Positions 1 through 6,456 of a stretch of DNA of 7,706 bases are shown here, in pieces. The notes beneath the pieces are model-generated. The model made no database searches. It was not told the DNA's origin and saw only the letters and a program-made list of their open reading frames with translations. How positions within the stretch are numbered: position 1 is the stretch's first letter; every line of letters starts with the position of its first letter. This DNA comes from Gemmatimonadota bacterium (lineage in GTDB: Bacteria > Gemmatimonadota > Gemmatimonadetes > Gemmatimonadales > Gemmatimonadaceae): contig CANJOX010000152.1 of assembly GCA_947475795.1 (NCBI GenBank), positions 1 to 7,706 of the forward strand, given 5' to 3'. A program made the translations under genes and the position numbers.

Positions 1-1086
1 CCACGCGAGGCGCGTGCGCGGACGGACGCGCGCCACCGTCTCGGCACTCCGCCGCAGCATCTGCCGCCACCAGGCCGGCATGGCTGACGGCACACCGATC
101 ACCGATGGCAGCGGATCGGGCAGCGCAGGGAAGAGGACGTCCGGCGTGACGCGCCGCAGCACGCGCTCCAGCGCCGCCTGCCGGGCGGCGTCGTCGGAAG
201 GCGTGGGTCGGCCACTGAGGCGCAACGCCACCGCCACGCGCACACTGTCGTCGCGCAACGGCTGCAGCACCCGCGCCAGCGAGTCGAGCGCGCTCCCCCG
301 CCACCCGTCTTCGTCGAGCACGATCAGGACGATTTCGGGGGCGAAGGCCTCGGCCAGTCGGCGATCGGCCAGCACGGCGCGGGCCGGTGGCGGACCGTCG
401 AGCACCGGGAAGAGACGGAGCCCGAGTGCGAAGTCCCCCGCCGGGCGCGCCTGCATCGGCTCACGACGGACGGCCGCGTAGCTTTGCACGGCGGCCATGC
501 CACGAGGCCACTCGAGCAACAGCAGGGTGAAGCTCGCCGTGGCGGCGAGCACGAGCAGGGCGCGTGCCGCGCCGGACAGCCGCCAGCGCGCCGGATACGC
601 CGGGGCGATGATCGGGACCAGCGCCGCGAGTGGAGACACCAGCGCCGCGCGGCCGATCGTCATCCCCATCATCACGTCGCGCGCGGCGACCGCGGCCTGA
701 AACGGCAGCGGCGCCGCTCCGTACTGCGCCACCAGAAAATCGCCGATCGCGATCACCGCCACGGCCACGTCGTACAGCAGGATCGGCAGCGCGACCACCA
801 CCGACACGAGGCGGCGACCCAGCGAATACAGCACCTGCAGGACGAAGGCCACCGCGACCAGCGGCGCCAGCCATGTGATGCCGCCGATCGCGCGCGCGCC
901 CGTTTCGGTCCCGGTTGCCACAGAGGCGAGCAGCGCCGGTGCGACGAGCAAGCCGCAGAACGCGGTGATGTGCGTAAACGGGCGCGGCGCTTCCCGTCGC
1001 GCCGCGATCCAACCGGCCAGCGCGATGTCCCACGCCAGCACGGCCAACGCAACACCGGGGATGAGCAGCGTCAGCGGATCGGTCAT
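1..1086 (-). CDS. Polytopic membrane protein with a C-terminal soluble region, function unknown (3' end beyond the window)
   Basis: An uninterrupted reading frame of 362 codons runs from an ATG at 1086 to the left edge without a stop, so the C-terminus is missing. The N-terminal half holds about six hydrophobic segments (roughly residues 5-27, 41-59, 69-90, 94-120, 143-163, 174-192), with Arg-rich turns between several of them. From about residue 195 the protein becomes soluble and alternates hydrophobic strands with polar helices, for example residues 249-259 (PEIVLIVLDED) followed by a helix and then VRVAVALRL at 282-290. That alternation is compatible with an alpha/beta or barrel fold outside the membrane, which is inference only. 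I do not recognise the family. The start has no Shine-Dalgarno, but TATCGT lies 6 nt upstream, as in leaderless genes. A GTG at 1122 in the same frame would add 12 residues and is less likely. The gene is divergent from the phosphatidyltransferase at 1152. Confidence 0.72.
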   Translation of the reverse strand, partial: MTDPLTLLIPGVALAVLAWDIALAGWIAARREAPRPFTHITAFCGLLVAPALLASVATGTETGARAIGGITWLAPLVAVAFVLQVLYSLGRRLVSVVVALPILLYDVAVAVIAIGDFLVAQYGAAPLPFQAAVAARDVMMGMTIGRAALVSPLAALVPIIAPAYPARWRLSGAARALLVLAATASFTLLLLEWPRGMAAVQSYAAVRREPMQARPAGDFALGLRLFPVLDGPPPARAVLADRRLAEAFAPEIVLIVLDEDGWRGSALDSLARVLQPLRDDSVRVAVALRLSGRPTPSDDAARQAALERVLRRVTPDVLFPALPDPLPSVIGVPSAMPAWWRQMLRRSAETVARVRPRTRLAW

Positions 1087-1092
1087 GTGGTC

Positions 1093-1122
1093 ACGATACC
1101 CATGGCGCGCTGCGGCTGGCAC
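1093..1122 (-). promoter_or_regulatory. Putative promoter of the membrane protein gene, leaderless arrangement
   Basis: On the minus strand, TATCGT (1098 to 1093) sits 6 nt before the ATG at 1086, so transcription would begin at or next to the start codon. GTGCCA (1122 to 1117), four of six matches to TTGACA, lies 18 bp further upstream. It overlaps the candidate -35 of the opposite gene. This is motif reading only. Confidence 0.4.
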
Positions 1123-1146
1123 CCCGCGCCATGCCGTACGTAGTTT
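1116..1146 (+). promoter_or_regulatory. Putative promoter of the phosphatidyltransferase gene, leaderless arrangement
   Basis: TAGTTT at 1141-1146 ends 5 nt before the ATG at 1152. CTGGCA at 1116-1121, four of six matches to TTGACA, lies 19 bp upstream, a slightly long spacer. The -10-like motif supports the ATG at 1152 over the in-frame ATG at 1131, which has no such motif and no Shine-Dalgarno. The -35 assignment is weak. Confidence 0.35.
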
Positions 1147-1151
1147 GCTGG

Positions 1152-1697
1152 ATGCCCCACCCCGAAACGCCGACCGTGCTCACGGTGCCCAATCTGGTAT
1201 CCACGTCACGCGTGGCGCTGGCGATGGGGTTTCTGGCCATTGACGTGGTGCCGGTACGGCTGACGCTGCTGTGCGCGGCCGCACTCACCGATTTTCTGGA
1301 CGGCTGGATCGCGCGCCGGACGAAGGTGGTGTCGCGTTTCGGTGCCCTGATCGATCCCGTCGCCGACCGGTTTTTCGTGCTGTGCGTGGTGATCGGCTAC
1401 GTCCTGGGCGCGCAGCTCACGGTGTGGCAGGCCGTGGCCATCTTTTTCCGCGACATCATGTCGCTGATCGGTTGGTTCGTGGCGCGCAACGTGAGCTGGC
1501 TGCGCCCGATCCGCTTCCGGGCGCGCCCGCTCGGCAAAGTGGTGACGGCGCTGCAATTCTTGACGTTCGTGGCGGTGCTGCTGCTCCCCACGTGGGTCGA
1601 TGGTCTCGTGCGCGTCGTCGGCGTGCTCGGGCTGATCGCCACAATTGACTACACACTGATGCTGTGGCGCGAACGCGTGCGCCACGACGAGCGCTGA
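1152..1697 (+). CDS. CDP-alcohol phosphatidyltransferase, PgsA-like
   Basis: This integral membrane enzyme transfers a phosphatidyl group from CDP-diacylglycerol to an alcohol; the PgsA reaction uses glycerol-3-phosphate and is the committed step to phosphatidylglycerol. The family signature D-x2-DG-x2-AR-x8-G-x3-D-x3-D is complete: D47, D50, G51, A54, R55, G64, D68 and D72 of the 181-residue product, where the aspartates bind the metal and CDP headgroup. The N-terminal PNLVSTSR (13-20) matches the usual start of the fold, several hydrophobic helices follow, and a GK near residue 128 with a nearby Q resembles the GKxKT-Q segment of PgsA. Length is typical of PgsA (about 180 residues). Starting at ATG 1131 would add seven residues. 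Other headgroup acceptors, or a CDP-alcohol-type cardiolipin synthase, cannot be excluded. It is divergent from the gene at 1086 and is followed 24 bp later by a strong hairpin. Confidence 0.88.
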   Translation: MPHPETPTVLTVPNLVSTSRVALAMGFLAIDVVPVRLTLLCAAALTDFLDGWIARRTKVVSRFGALIDPVADRFFVLCVVIGYVLGAQLTVWQAVAIFFRDIMSLIGWFVARNVSWLRPIRFRARPLGKVVTALQFLTFVAVLLLPTWVDGLVRVVGVLGLIATIDYTLMLWRERVRHDER

Positions 1698-1721
1698 CCG
1701 GCCGCCGAATATCCCAAACGA

Positions 1722-1747
1722 CGAACGCCTCCCGGAGGAGGCGTTCG
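1722..1747. terminator. Perfect 11-bp hairpin between convergent genes, probable bidirectional terminator
   Basis: CGAACGCCTCC (1722-1732) pairs perfectly with GGAGGCGTTCG (1737-1747) around the 4-nt loop CGGA. It starts 24 bp after the phosphatidyltransferase stop and lies 104 bp past the stop of the convergent gene ending at 1852. No T-run follows on the plus strand. On the minus strand the next bases are TCGTTT, a modest U-rich tail. Termination is inferred from position and stem strength. Confidence 0.6.
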
Positions 1748-1851
1748 ATAACTCACACGTGGTGCCGTTCGCACAGCGTGGATCATGTGGTGCATCGGTG
1801 TGATTCGGACGCCAGAGGCCCACGAGGGGGGCCGACGCCGGGGCACCTGGA

Positions 1852-2121
1852 TCAGACCGCGGCCGCTTCCTGCGCCTGCTTTCTGGTCGGCTGGGCAAAC
1901 CGCTCACCCAGGGTGCGCAATTCGGCAATTTCCGGAGCCTTGATCTCAGGGTAACGCCCCGAGAGGTACTCCATCGTGTTGTCGAACCACTCCTTTTGGT
2001 CGTCGGGGTGACACCCGATCACACCACACTGCATGATCTGCTGAAAGAGCTCATCACGGGCCTCCTGATACGGAGAGGGCACCATGGCATCACGACGCGG
2101 ACGAAGCTTGGGCTTGGCCAT
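1852..2121 (-). CDS. Small conserved-looking hypothetical protein (89 aa)
   Basis: I do not recognise this family. The protein starts with a basic tail (MAKPKLRPRR), followed by a mostly helical polar body. The middle carries C32-GVIG-C37-H38, then an acidic and aromatic stretch with W45, F46 and Y52. The C-terminal segment (about 62-89) looks like a helix and ends Ala-rich. There is no signal peptide or membrane segment, so it is probably cytoplasmic. The Cys/His cluster could bind a metal or be redox-active, but it is not a CxxCH heme site. The start at 2121 is supported by the purine-rich CAGAGGAA directly upstream, although its spacing is short; the internal Met13 has no ribosome binding site. 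Codon use and the absence of a competing frame suggest a real gene. It is convergent with the phosphatidyltransferase, and the hydrolase upstream on the same strand ends 102 bp before it. Confidence 0.75.
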   Translation of the reverse strand: MAKPKLRPRRDAMVPSPYQEARDELFQQIMQCGVIGCHPDDQKEWFDNTMEYLSGRYPEIKAPEIAELRTLGERFAQPTRKQAQEAAAV

Positions 2122-2177
2122 TTCCTCTGGGTAGTGCGTCGAACAGCGCTGCCGGGGAACTCCGGATCAGCCTGTTA

Positions 2178-2183
2178 ATCATA
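2178..2183 (-). promoter_or_regulatory. Possible -10 element of the 89-aa gene
   Basis: TATGAT on the minus strand (2183 to 2178) matches the TATAAT consensus at five of six positions and lies 56 nt before the ATG at 2121, in a locally A/T-richer patch. I see no good -35 at 16-18 bp. A leader of about 50 nt would fit with this gene having a ribosome binding site. Weak evidence. Confidence 0.3.
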
Positions 2184-2223
2184 ACGGATCAACCACCGGC
2201 TTCCTAGTGGCGTCCTGAGTTGA

Positions 2224-3054
2224 TTACGCGAGCCATGCCAGTAACGCTGACACGAAAGCAAGCGGGGCCGCCTCGGGGACGAGCGCGCCCAGCGGATGGT
2301 CGGTGAGCGGGCGCACCGTGCCATTCGGCAGCGCACGGCGCCACCCGTGCAGGCGACCGGCCGGCTGGTCGGCGTGCTCCGCGCCGACCCACAGCAACAG
2401 ATCGGCGCGCACATCGGCAAGGCGCCGGCGCTCCTCGTCGGTCAGCGCGACGGCGCTGGCCAGTTGCAACAGCTGCGCCGCGCCGTCGCTGCCAACGAAC
2501 GGGGCGAGATAGCGTGCGATCAACCGGTCCGGCATGTGCGCCGCGGACGACACCGCCCGGCGCAGGAGTGGCTCGAGCAGCGGCCGGGCGCCGAACAGGG
2601 TGTTGGCCGTGAGCGCCGAGAGCACCGAGGTGCGCTGCAGCATGCGAATCTCCGGTCCGGGCAGATCGTCGGGGTCGGGCGGCTCCAGCAGGGCGATCTT
2701 CCGCGTGCGCGCCGGTCGTTGCGCGGCCAGCAGCAGGGCGACGAGCCCGCCGATATCCTGACCGACCACCGCCGCTTCCGGCAGGCGGAGCGCCGTCAGG
2801 GCCTGCTCGACATACTGCGCCTGCGCGCCCAGATCGTACGACACGTCCGCCGGACGATCGGATTCGCCATGCCCCATCAGATCGACCGCAATCGCGGTGT
2901 AGCCCGCCTCCGCCAGCCGCGGCGCGACGGCACGCCAGAGGAAGGTGCAGGTGCCGAATCCGTGCAGGAGGACGACCGGGGGGCCGGCCCGTCCCACCCG
3001 TTCCACGTGCAGCGACCCGGCGCCCACCGGCACCCGCAGATGTTCAGCGTACAT
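2224..3054 (-). CDS. Alpha/beta-hydrolase fold protein with aspartate nucleophile
   Basis: This is a 276-residue single-domain alpha/beta hydrolase, the usual family length, with no signal peptide and so probably cytoplasmic. The oxyanion loop is H31-G32-F33-G34, and the strand and turn with D58-LMGHGES-D66 is typical. The nucleophile elbow reads V-G98-Q-D100-I-G-G: an aspartate replaces the usual serine, as in haloalkane dehalogenases, epoxide hydrolases and fluoroacetate dehalogenases. A helical cap spans roughly 130-205, and the catalytic histidine is H253 (TDHP) before the C-terminal helix. After the strand at 219-223 the usual acidic position is H227. The acid may instead be E124, which sits where class II haloalkane dehalogenases keep theirs, or D229. 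The Trp after the nucleophile and the Asn of HGN found in dehalogenases are absent (I101, F33), so the substrate is unknown. TATCCT lies 7 nt before the ATG. Confidence 0.88.
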   Translation of the reverse strand: MYAEHLRVPVGAGSLHVERVGRAGPPVVLLHGFGTCTFLWRAVAPRLAEAGYTAIAVDLMGHGESDRPADVSYDLGAQAQYVEQALTALRLPEAAVVGQDIGGLVALLLAAQRPARTRKIALLEPPDPDDLPGPEIRMLQRTSVLSALTANTLFGARPLLEPLLRRAVSSAAHMPDRLIARYLAPFVGSDGAAQLLQLASAVALTDEERRRLADVRADLLLWVGAEHADQPAGRLHGWRRALPNGTVRPLTDHPLGALVPEAAPLAFVSALLAWLA

Positions 3055-3061
3055 GCCTTGC

Positions 3062-3067
3062 AGGATA
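3062..3067 (-). promoter_or_regulatory. Putative -10 element of the hydrolase gene, leaderless arrangement
   Basis: TATCCT on the minus strand (3067 to 3062) is separated from the ATG at 3054 by the 7 nt GCAAGGC. I see no convincing -35 at normal spacing. The AAGGC next to the ATG is too weak and too close to be a good Shine-Dalgarno. Confidence 0.35.
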
Positions 3068-3087
3068 GCGCCGACCGCGGTGCGTCG

Positions 3088-3098
3088 GATAGCTTATC
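3088..3098. promoter_or_regulatory. Small palindrome in the hydrolase/DsbA divergent region
   Basis: GATA-GCT-TATC is an inverted repeat that gives a TANNNT hexamer on each strand (TAGCTT on plus at 3090-3095, TAAGCT on minus). It lies 90 bp upstream of the DsbA-like gene and 33 bp upstream of the hydrolase. It could be a promoter core or a small operator; neither is proven. Confidence 0.2.
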
Positions 3099-3174
3099 GC
3101 CTCTGGCCGGTCAGCGACGCGCGTTGGCCGACGGAAGGATCAGGGTAACGACCGGCAGGCCGCCGGATGACGAC

Positions 3175-3180
3175 GAGGAG
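3175..3180 (+). promoter_or_regulatory. Strong ribosome binding site fixing the GTG start of the DsbA-like gene
   Basis: GAGGAG is followed by 5 nt (ATCGC) and GTG at 3186. This is the best Shine-Dalgarno in the window, and it supports a non-ATG start for the downstream gene. Confidence 0.8.
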
Positions 3181-3185
3181 ATCGC

Positions 3186-3920
3186 GTGGCAAAGGCAACC
3201 CCGAAGAAATCGAAGAACGCATTCCTGCCGATCGTGCTGGTCGTGCTCGCCGTCGGCGGTGCTGGCATCTGGTACGCGATGCAGAACAAGCCGAAGCCGA
3301 TCGATCTGGCCCCCGGCACCCCGCTCCCCGCGGCCGAAGGGCACCTGCGTGGCGATCCGAAGGCACCCGTCACGATCATTGAGTTCGCCGACTTCGAGTG
3401 CCCCGGCTGCGGCCAGTTCGCCGCCCTGCAGGGACCCGACGTCAAGGCGCGCATCATCGACGCCGGGCTCGCGAACTTCCGGTTCTACGACTTCCCGCTC
3501 ACCTCGATTCACCAGAACACGATGGCGGCGCACCTGGCCGCGTCATGCGCCGGCGATCAGGGCAAGTTCTGGGAAATGCATGACTTGCTCTTTGCCGGAC
3601 AGATGGACTGGAACACCCAGACCACCACGAATCCGCGTAAGGTGTTCGACAGCTACGCGGGGCAGTTGGCCCTCGATATGGCCGCGTACAACAGCTGCTT
3701 CGACACGCAGAAGCATGTCCCGCAGATCCGCGCCAACGCCGCCGCCGGCGTCGAGCGCGGCGTGAGCAGCACGCCGACGCTGGTGATCGGCAGCCGCGTC
3801 TATCCCGGGGGCCTCACGTTCGACCAGATCAAGGCCGTCGTGGACAGCCTCCGCGCGGCGGCTCCGGCCGCTCCGGCCACTGCGGCGCCGGCCGCGCCGG
3901 CCGCGCCGGCCGCGAAGTAG
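3186..3920 (+). CDS. Membrane-anchored DsbA-like thioredoxin-fold protein
   Basis: This is a 244-residue thiol-disulfide oxidoreductase of the DsbA/thioredoxin_4 type. A basic N-terminus (MAKATPKKSK) precedes one hydrophobic segment (about 12-31), so it should be anchored with the catalytic domain outside the cytoplasmic membrane. The domain starts near residue 55 (GDPKAPVTIIEFADFECPGC), the usual entry to this family, with the active site C72-P-G-C75. A helical insertion follows (about 110-180), and the cis-proline loop is S-T-P197-T. Two further cysteines, C121 and C171, lie in the insertion and might form a second disulfide. The C-terminus (224-243) is an Ala/Pro repeat. The GTG start is set by GAGGAG 5 nt upstream. 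It may oxidise or isomerise exported proteins, or help reduce apocytochrome c, given ccmAB about 2.5 kb away; that link is inference. It converges with the gene at 3931, only 10 bp away. Confidence 0.9.
   Translation: MAKATPKKSKNAFLPIVLVVLAVGGAGIWYAMQNKPKPIDLAPGTPLPAAEGHLRGDPKAPVTIIEFADFECPGCGQFAALQGPDVKARIIDAGLANFRFYDFPLTSIHQNTMAAHLAASCAGDQGKFWEMHDLLFAGQMDWNTQTTTNPRKVFDSYAGQLALDMAAYNSCFDTQKHVPQIRANAAAGVERGVSSTPTLVIGSRVYPGGLTFDQIKAVVDSLRAAAPAAPATAAPAAPAAPAAK
3861..3914 (+). repeat. 9-bp tandem repeat coding the Ala-Pro tail of the DsbA-like protein
   Basis: Two copies of GCTCCGGCC (3861-3878) and a 6-nt break are followed by three exact copies of GCGCCGGCC plus a partial GCG (3885-3914). Each 9-bp unit is in frame and encodes Ala-Pro-Ala. 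Copy number changes would alter tail length in steps of three residues without shifting the frame. The unit is rich in palindromic GGCGCC/GCCGGC, so the transcript end may also fold. Confidence 0.85.
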
Positions 3921-3930
3921 CCGCGCCCGG

Positions 3931-4293
3931 TCAGCCCCGGCGCCGTCGCGCCGCGGCCTCGTCGAGTCGCAGTTCCGGCATGGGCACCGCTTCGGCGGTG
4001 CCCTCGTCGTGTGCGGCCGGCACCAGCGCATCGCCCAGCGTCACGAGTGCCCGCGTGGCCACCACCGACGCCAGCGGCTCGGGCACACCCATCTCCCGCA
4101 CGTAGATGTCGAGCGCCCGCTCATAGCCGACGTCGGTGGCGAGCGTGTCCACGAACAGCAGCGCGTTCTCCACGTGCGTCCGGATCAGCGCTTCCTCGGC
4201 GCGCGCCTGCAGCAAGCGCACCCGCTGCTCGGCATCGGCCGACAGCTTGCGGGGGAAGAGCGTTTCGGGAAAGAGTTTGTTCAGTATGGACAT
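3931..4293 (-). CDS. Hypothetical helical protein (120 aa), probably co-transcribed with acs
   Basis: I do not recognise this family. The product begins MSILNKLFPE, continues as polar amphipathic helices (about 17-90; charged residues alternate with Leu/Ala, as in AEQRVRLLQARAEEAL) and ends in a short disordered-looking tail with RRRRG. There are no cysteines, signal peptide or membrane segments, so it should be cytoplasmic. It lies 110 bp downstream of acs on the same strand. That gap contains no TA dinucleotide upstream of the start, hence no ordinary -10 hexamer, and no clear terminator, which argues for one transcript with acs. The ATG at 4293 has no good Shine-Dalgarno and no leaderless-type motif, so the start is less secure than its neighbours. 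Its 3' end almost touches the DsbA-like gene. Confidence 0.68.
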   Translation of the reverse strand: MSILNKLFPETLFPRKLSADAEQRVRLLQARAEEALIRTHVENALLFVDTLATDVGYERALDIYVREMGVPEPLASVVATRALVTLGDALVPAAHDEGTAEAVPMPELRLDEAAARRRRG

Positions 4294-4403
4294 AGGATCA
4301 GTGGAGACGAATTTCGAGGCGCCCGTGTTTCGCCGCGGTGCCCGGCATCACGGACCTGCGAAAGTCGTGCCGTCGGCGCCAAGGGCCGGACGCCGGTGAC
4401 GCG

Positions 4404-6368
4404 TCAGGACTCCTGCGCCTCGTACTGATCCTTGAGTGACGCCACCACAGACGCGTCGGCCAGCGTCGTGGTGTCGCCCAGTGCGCGCCCCTCGGCGATG
4501 TCACGCAACAGGCGGCGCATAATCTTCCCCGAACGCGTTTTGGGCAGATCGGCACTGAACAGAATGTCGTCCGGACGCGCCAGCGCGCCGATCTTGGTGG
4601 CCACGTGCTCGCGCAGTTCGTCCCGCAGGCTGCTGCTGGGCGTGAACCCGGCACGTAGGGATACGAACGCGGCGATCGCCTGCCCCTTGATCTCGTGGGT
4701 CTTGCCCACGACGGCGGCCTCGGCCACCGCGGGGTGATCCACCAGCGCGCTCTCCACTTCCATCGTCCCGATGCGGTGACCGGCCACGTTGAGCACATCG
4801 TCAACGCGCCCCAGAATCCAGAGGTAGCCGTCGGCGTCGCGCTTGGCGCCGTCGCCGGGGAAGTACAGATCGGGGCGCCCGGGCCACTTCGAGAAGTAGG
4901 TCTCGACGTAGCGGGCGTCATCGCCCCAGATCGTGCGCAGCATGCTGGGCCACGGACGCGTGATCGCCAGCAGGCCGCCGCCCACGCCGATGTCGTTGCC
5001 CGCGGCGTCGAGCAGCGCCGCGAGGATGCCCGGAAACGGCATGGTGGCCGAACCCGGCTTGGTGATGGTGACGCCCGGCAGGGGCGTGATCATGATCGCG
5101 CCCGTTTCCGTCTGCCACCACGTGTCCACGATCGGACACCGTTCCTTGCCGATCACGGTGTGGTACCACATCCACGCTTCCGGATTGATCGGCTCGCCCA
5201 CCGAACCCAACAGGCGCAGCTGCGAGAGGTCGTGCTTCTCGACGTACGGCGTGCCCCACTTCATGAACGCCCGGATCGCCGTCGGCGCCGTGTAGAAGAT
5301 CGTGACGCCGTAGCGTTCGCAGATCTCCCAGAAACGGTCCTTGTCGGGCCAGTCGGGCGCGCCTTCGTACACCACCTGCGTGGCGCCATTGGACAGCGGC
5401 CCGTACACCAGATACGAATGCCCGGTGATCCAGCCGATGTCCGCGGTGCACCAGTACACGTCCTCGTCCTTGAGATCGAACACGTACTTGGTGGTGCTCG
5501 TGACGCCGGTCATGTAGCCGCCCGTCGTGTGCACGATCCCCTTGGGTTTGCCCGTCGTCCCCGACGTATACAGGATGAACAGCAGGTCCTCGGCGTCCAT
5601 CACTTCCGGCTCGCAATAGGCCGGCACCTGCCGCTTGAGGCGGTGCCACCAGTGATCGCGCCCCTCCTGCATGTCGGCGAACGTCTCGTCGCCCACGCCA
5701 CTCCGGCCGCGCATCACGACCAGCACATGCTCGATGGTCGGACACTCGGTAATGGCGGCATCAGCGTTGCGCTTGAGCGGCACGATCTGCCCGCGCCGGT
5801 AGCCGCCGTCGGCGGTGATCAGCACCTTGCAGCCGCAGTCATTGATGCGGTCGCGCAGGGACTCGGGGGAAAAGCCGCCGAACACCACCGTGTGCACCGC
5901 GCCGATGCGCGCGCAGGCCAGCATCGCGATCACCGCTTCGGGGATCATGGGGAGGTAGATCGCCACGCGGTCGCCCTTCACCACCCCGAGCTGCTTGAGC
6001 ATGTTGGCCGCGAGATTCACTTCGCGGTACAGGTCCCAGTACGTGTAGGTGCGGCGGTCACCCGGCTCGCCTTCCCAGATGATCGCCGCCTTGTTCCGCC
6101 GCGGTCCGTGAATGTGGCGATCGACGCAGTTCACCGACGCATTGAGCTGTCCGCCCCGGAACCACGTGGCGTGCGGCGGCGTCCACTCCAGCACCGTGTC
6201 CCAGGGGCGGCTCCATGTCAGCGCCGCCGCCTCGCGGGCCCAGAAGGCATCCGGGTCGTCCTGGCCTTCGGTGTGCAGGTGGCTGTCGTTCAGCAGCGCG
6301 CCGGTGCGGAACTCCTGCGTACTCCGGAACGAGCGCGTTTCCTCCAACAGCACGTCGATGTCGTTCAT
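4404..6368 (-). CDS. acs: Acetyl-CoA synthetase (AMP-forming)
   Basis: The enzyme activates acetate with ATP to acetyl-AMP and then forms acetyl-CoA in the cytoplasm, allowing growth on or recycling of acetate. The 654 residues match the usual 640-660 of Acs and look complete. An N-terminal Acs domain ([21 protein letters not shown], about 42-62, then [16 protein letters not shown]) precedes the adenylation core. The ATP-binding loop is [10 protein letters not shown] (268-277), and the acetyl-pocket and A5 motif DTWWQTETG is at 415-423. The YFPGDGA segment (502-508) is followed by the hinge GRVDD (520-524). The C-terminal domain ends with PKTRSGK (609-615), where K615 is the catalytic lysine that protein acetyltransferases modify to switch Acs off in other bacteria. 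The ATG at 6368 has a weak AGG 6 nt upstream. It is divergent from ccmA and probably leads into the gene at 4293. Propionyl-CoA synthetase is a possible alternative, but the motifs and length favour Acs. Confidence 0.97.
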   Translation of the reverse strand: MNDIDVLLEETRSFRSTQEFRTGALLNDSHLHTEGQDDPDAFWAREAAALTWSRPWDTVLEWTPPHATWFRGGQLNASVNCVDRHIHGPRRNKAAIIWEGEPGDRRTYTYWDLYREVNLAANMLKQLGVVKGDRVAIYLPMIPEAVIAMLACARIGAVHTVVFGGFSPESLRDRINDCGCKVLITADGGYRRGQIVPLKRNADAAITECPTIEHVLVVMRGRSGVGDETFADMQEGRDHWWHRLKRQVPAYCEPEVMDAEDLLFILYTSGTTGKPKGIVHTTGGYMTGVTSTTKYVFDLKDEDVYWCTADIGWITGHSYLVYGPLSNGATQVVYEGAPDWPDKDRFWEICERYGVTIFYTAPTAIRAFMKWGTPYVEKHDLSQLRLLGSVGEPINPEAWMWYHTVIGKERCPIVDTWWQTETGAIMITPLPGVTITKPGSATMPFPGILAALLDAAGNDIGVGGGLLAITRPWPSMLRTIWGDDARYVETYFSKWPGRPDLYFPGDGAKRDADGYLWILGRVDDVLNVAGHRIGTMEVESALVDHPAVAEAAVVGKTHEIKGQAIAAFVSLRAGFTPSSSLRDELREHVATKIGALARPDDILFSADLPKTRSGKIMRRLLRDIAEGRALGDTTTLADASVVASLKDQYEAQES

Positions 6369-6456
6369 GGCAACCTGGTGTCCGATGCGAGCCGGCGCGG
6401 TGGAATGTGCGCCGGAAGGGTGCCGGCCGTGTGTCGCCCCCGACCGCGCTCCCTGC

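Noticed and set aside
461..1143. Several 65-220 codon frames on both strands over the left-edge gene
   Set aside because: They are shadows of the uninterrupted 362-codon minus frame, which has clear membrane helices; the shadows are Arg/Ala/His-rich with no pattern.
1131..1151. Upstream ATG at 1131 as the start of the phosphatidyltransferase
   Set aside because: It would add seven residues including YVVCW ahead of the usual N-terminus. It has no ribosome binding site or -10-like motif, whereas the ATG at 1152 has one.
1757..1793. Near-repeat ACGTGGTGC / ATGTGGTGC spaced 28 bp apart
   Set aside because: It is a 9-base match with one mismatch and no symmetry or promoter context, which is easily chance.
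1804..1834. Possible GGCCC/GGGCC hairpin downstream of the 89-aa gene
   Set aside because: Only five base pairs, no U-rich tail, and a much better hairpin lies nearby at 1722-1747.
2653..3054. Haloalkane dehalogenase or epoxide hydrolase as a firm name for the hydrolase
   Set aside because: The Asp nucleophile fits, but the halide-binding Trp/Asn positions and the HGxP motif do not, so only the fold-level call is kept.
2296..3765. 489-codon plus-strand frame
   Set aside because: It runs antisense through the hydrolase and then out of frame through the DsbA-like gene. Composition is arginine-rich low complexity, typical of a GC shadow.
4294..4403. Terminator between acs and the 120-aa gene
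   Set aside because: Only short imperfect GC-rich pairings are present and no T-run follows; I cannot support a terminator.
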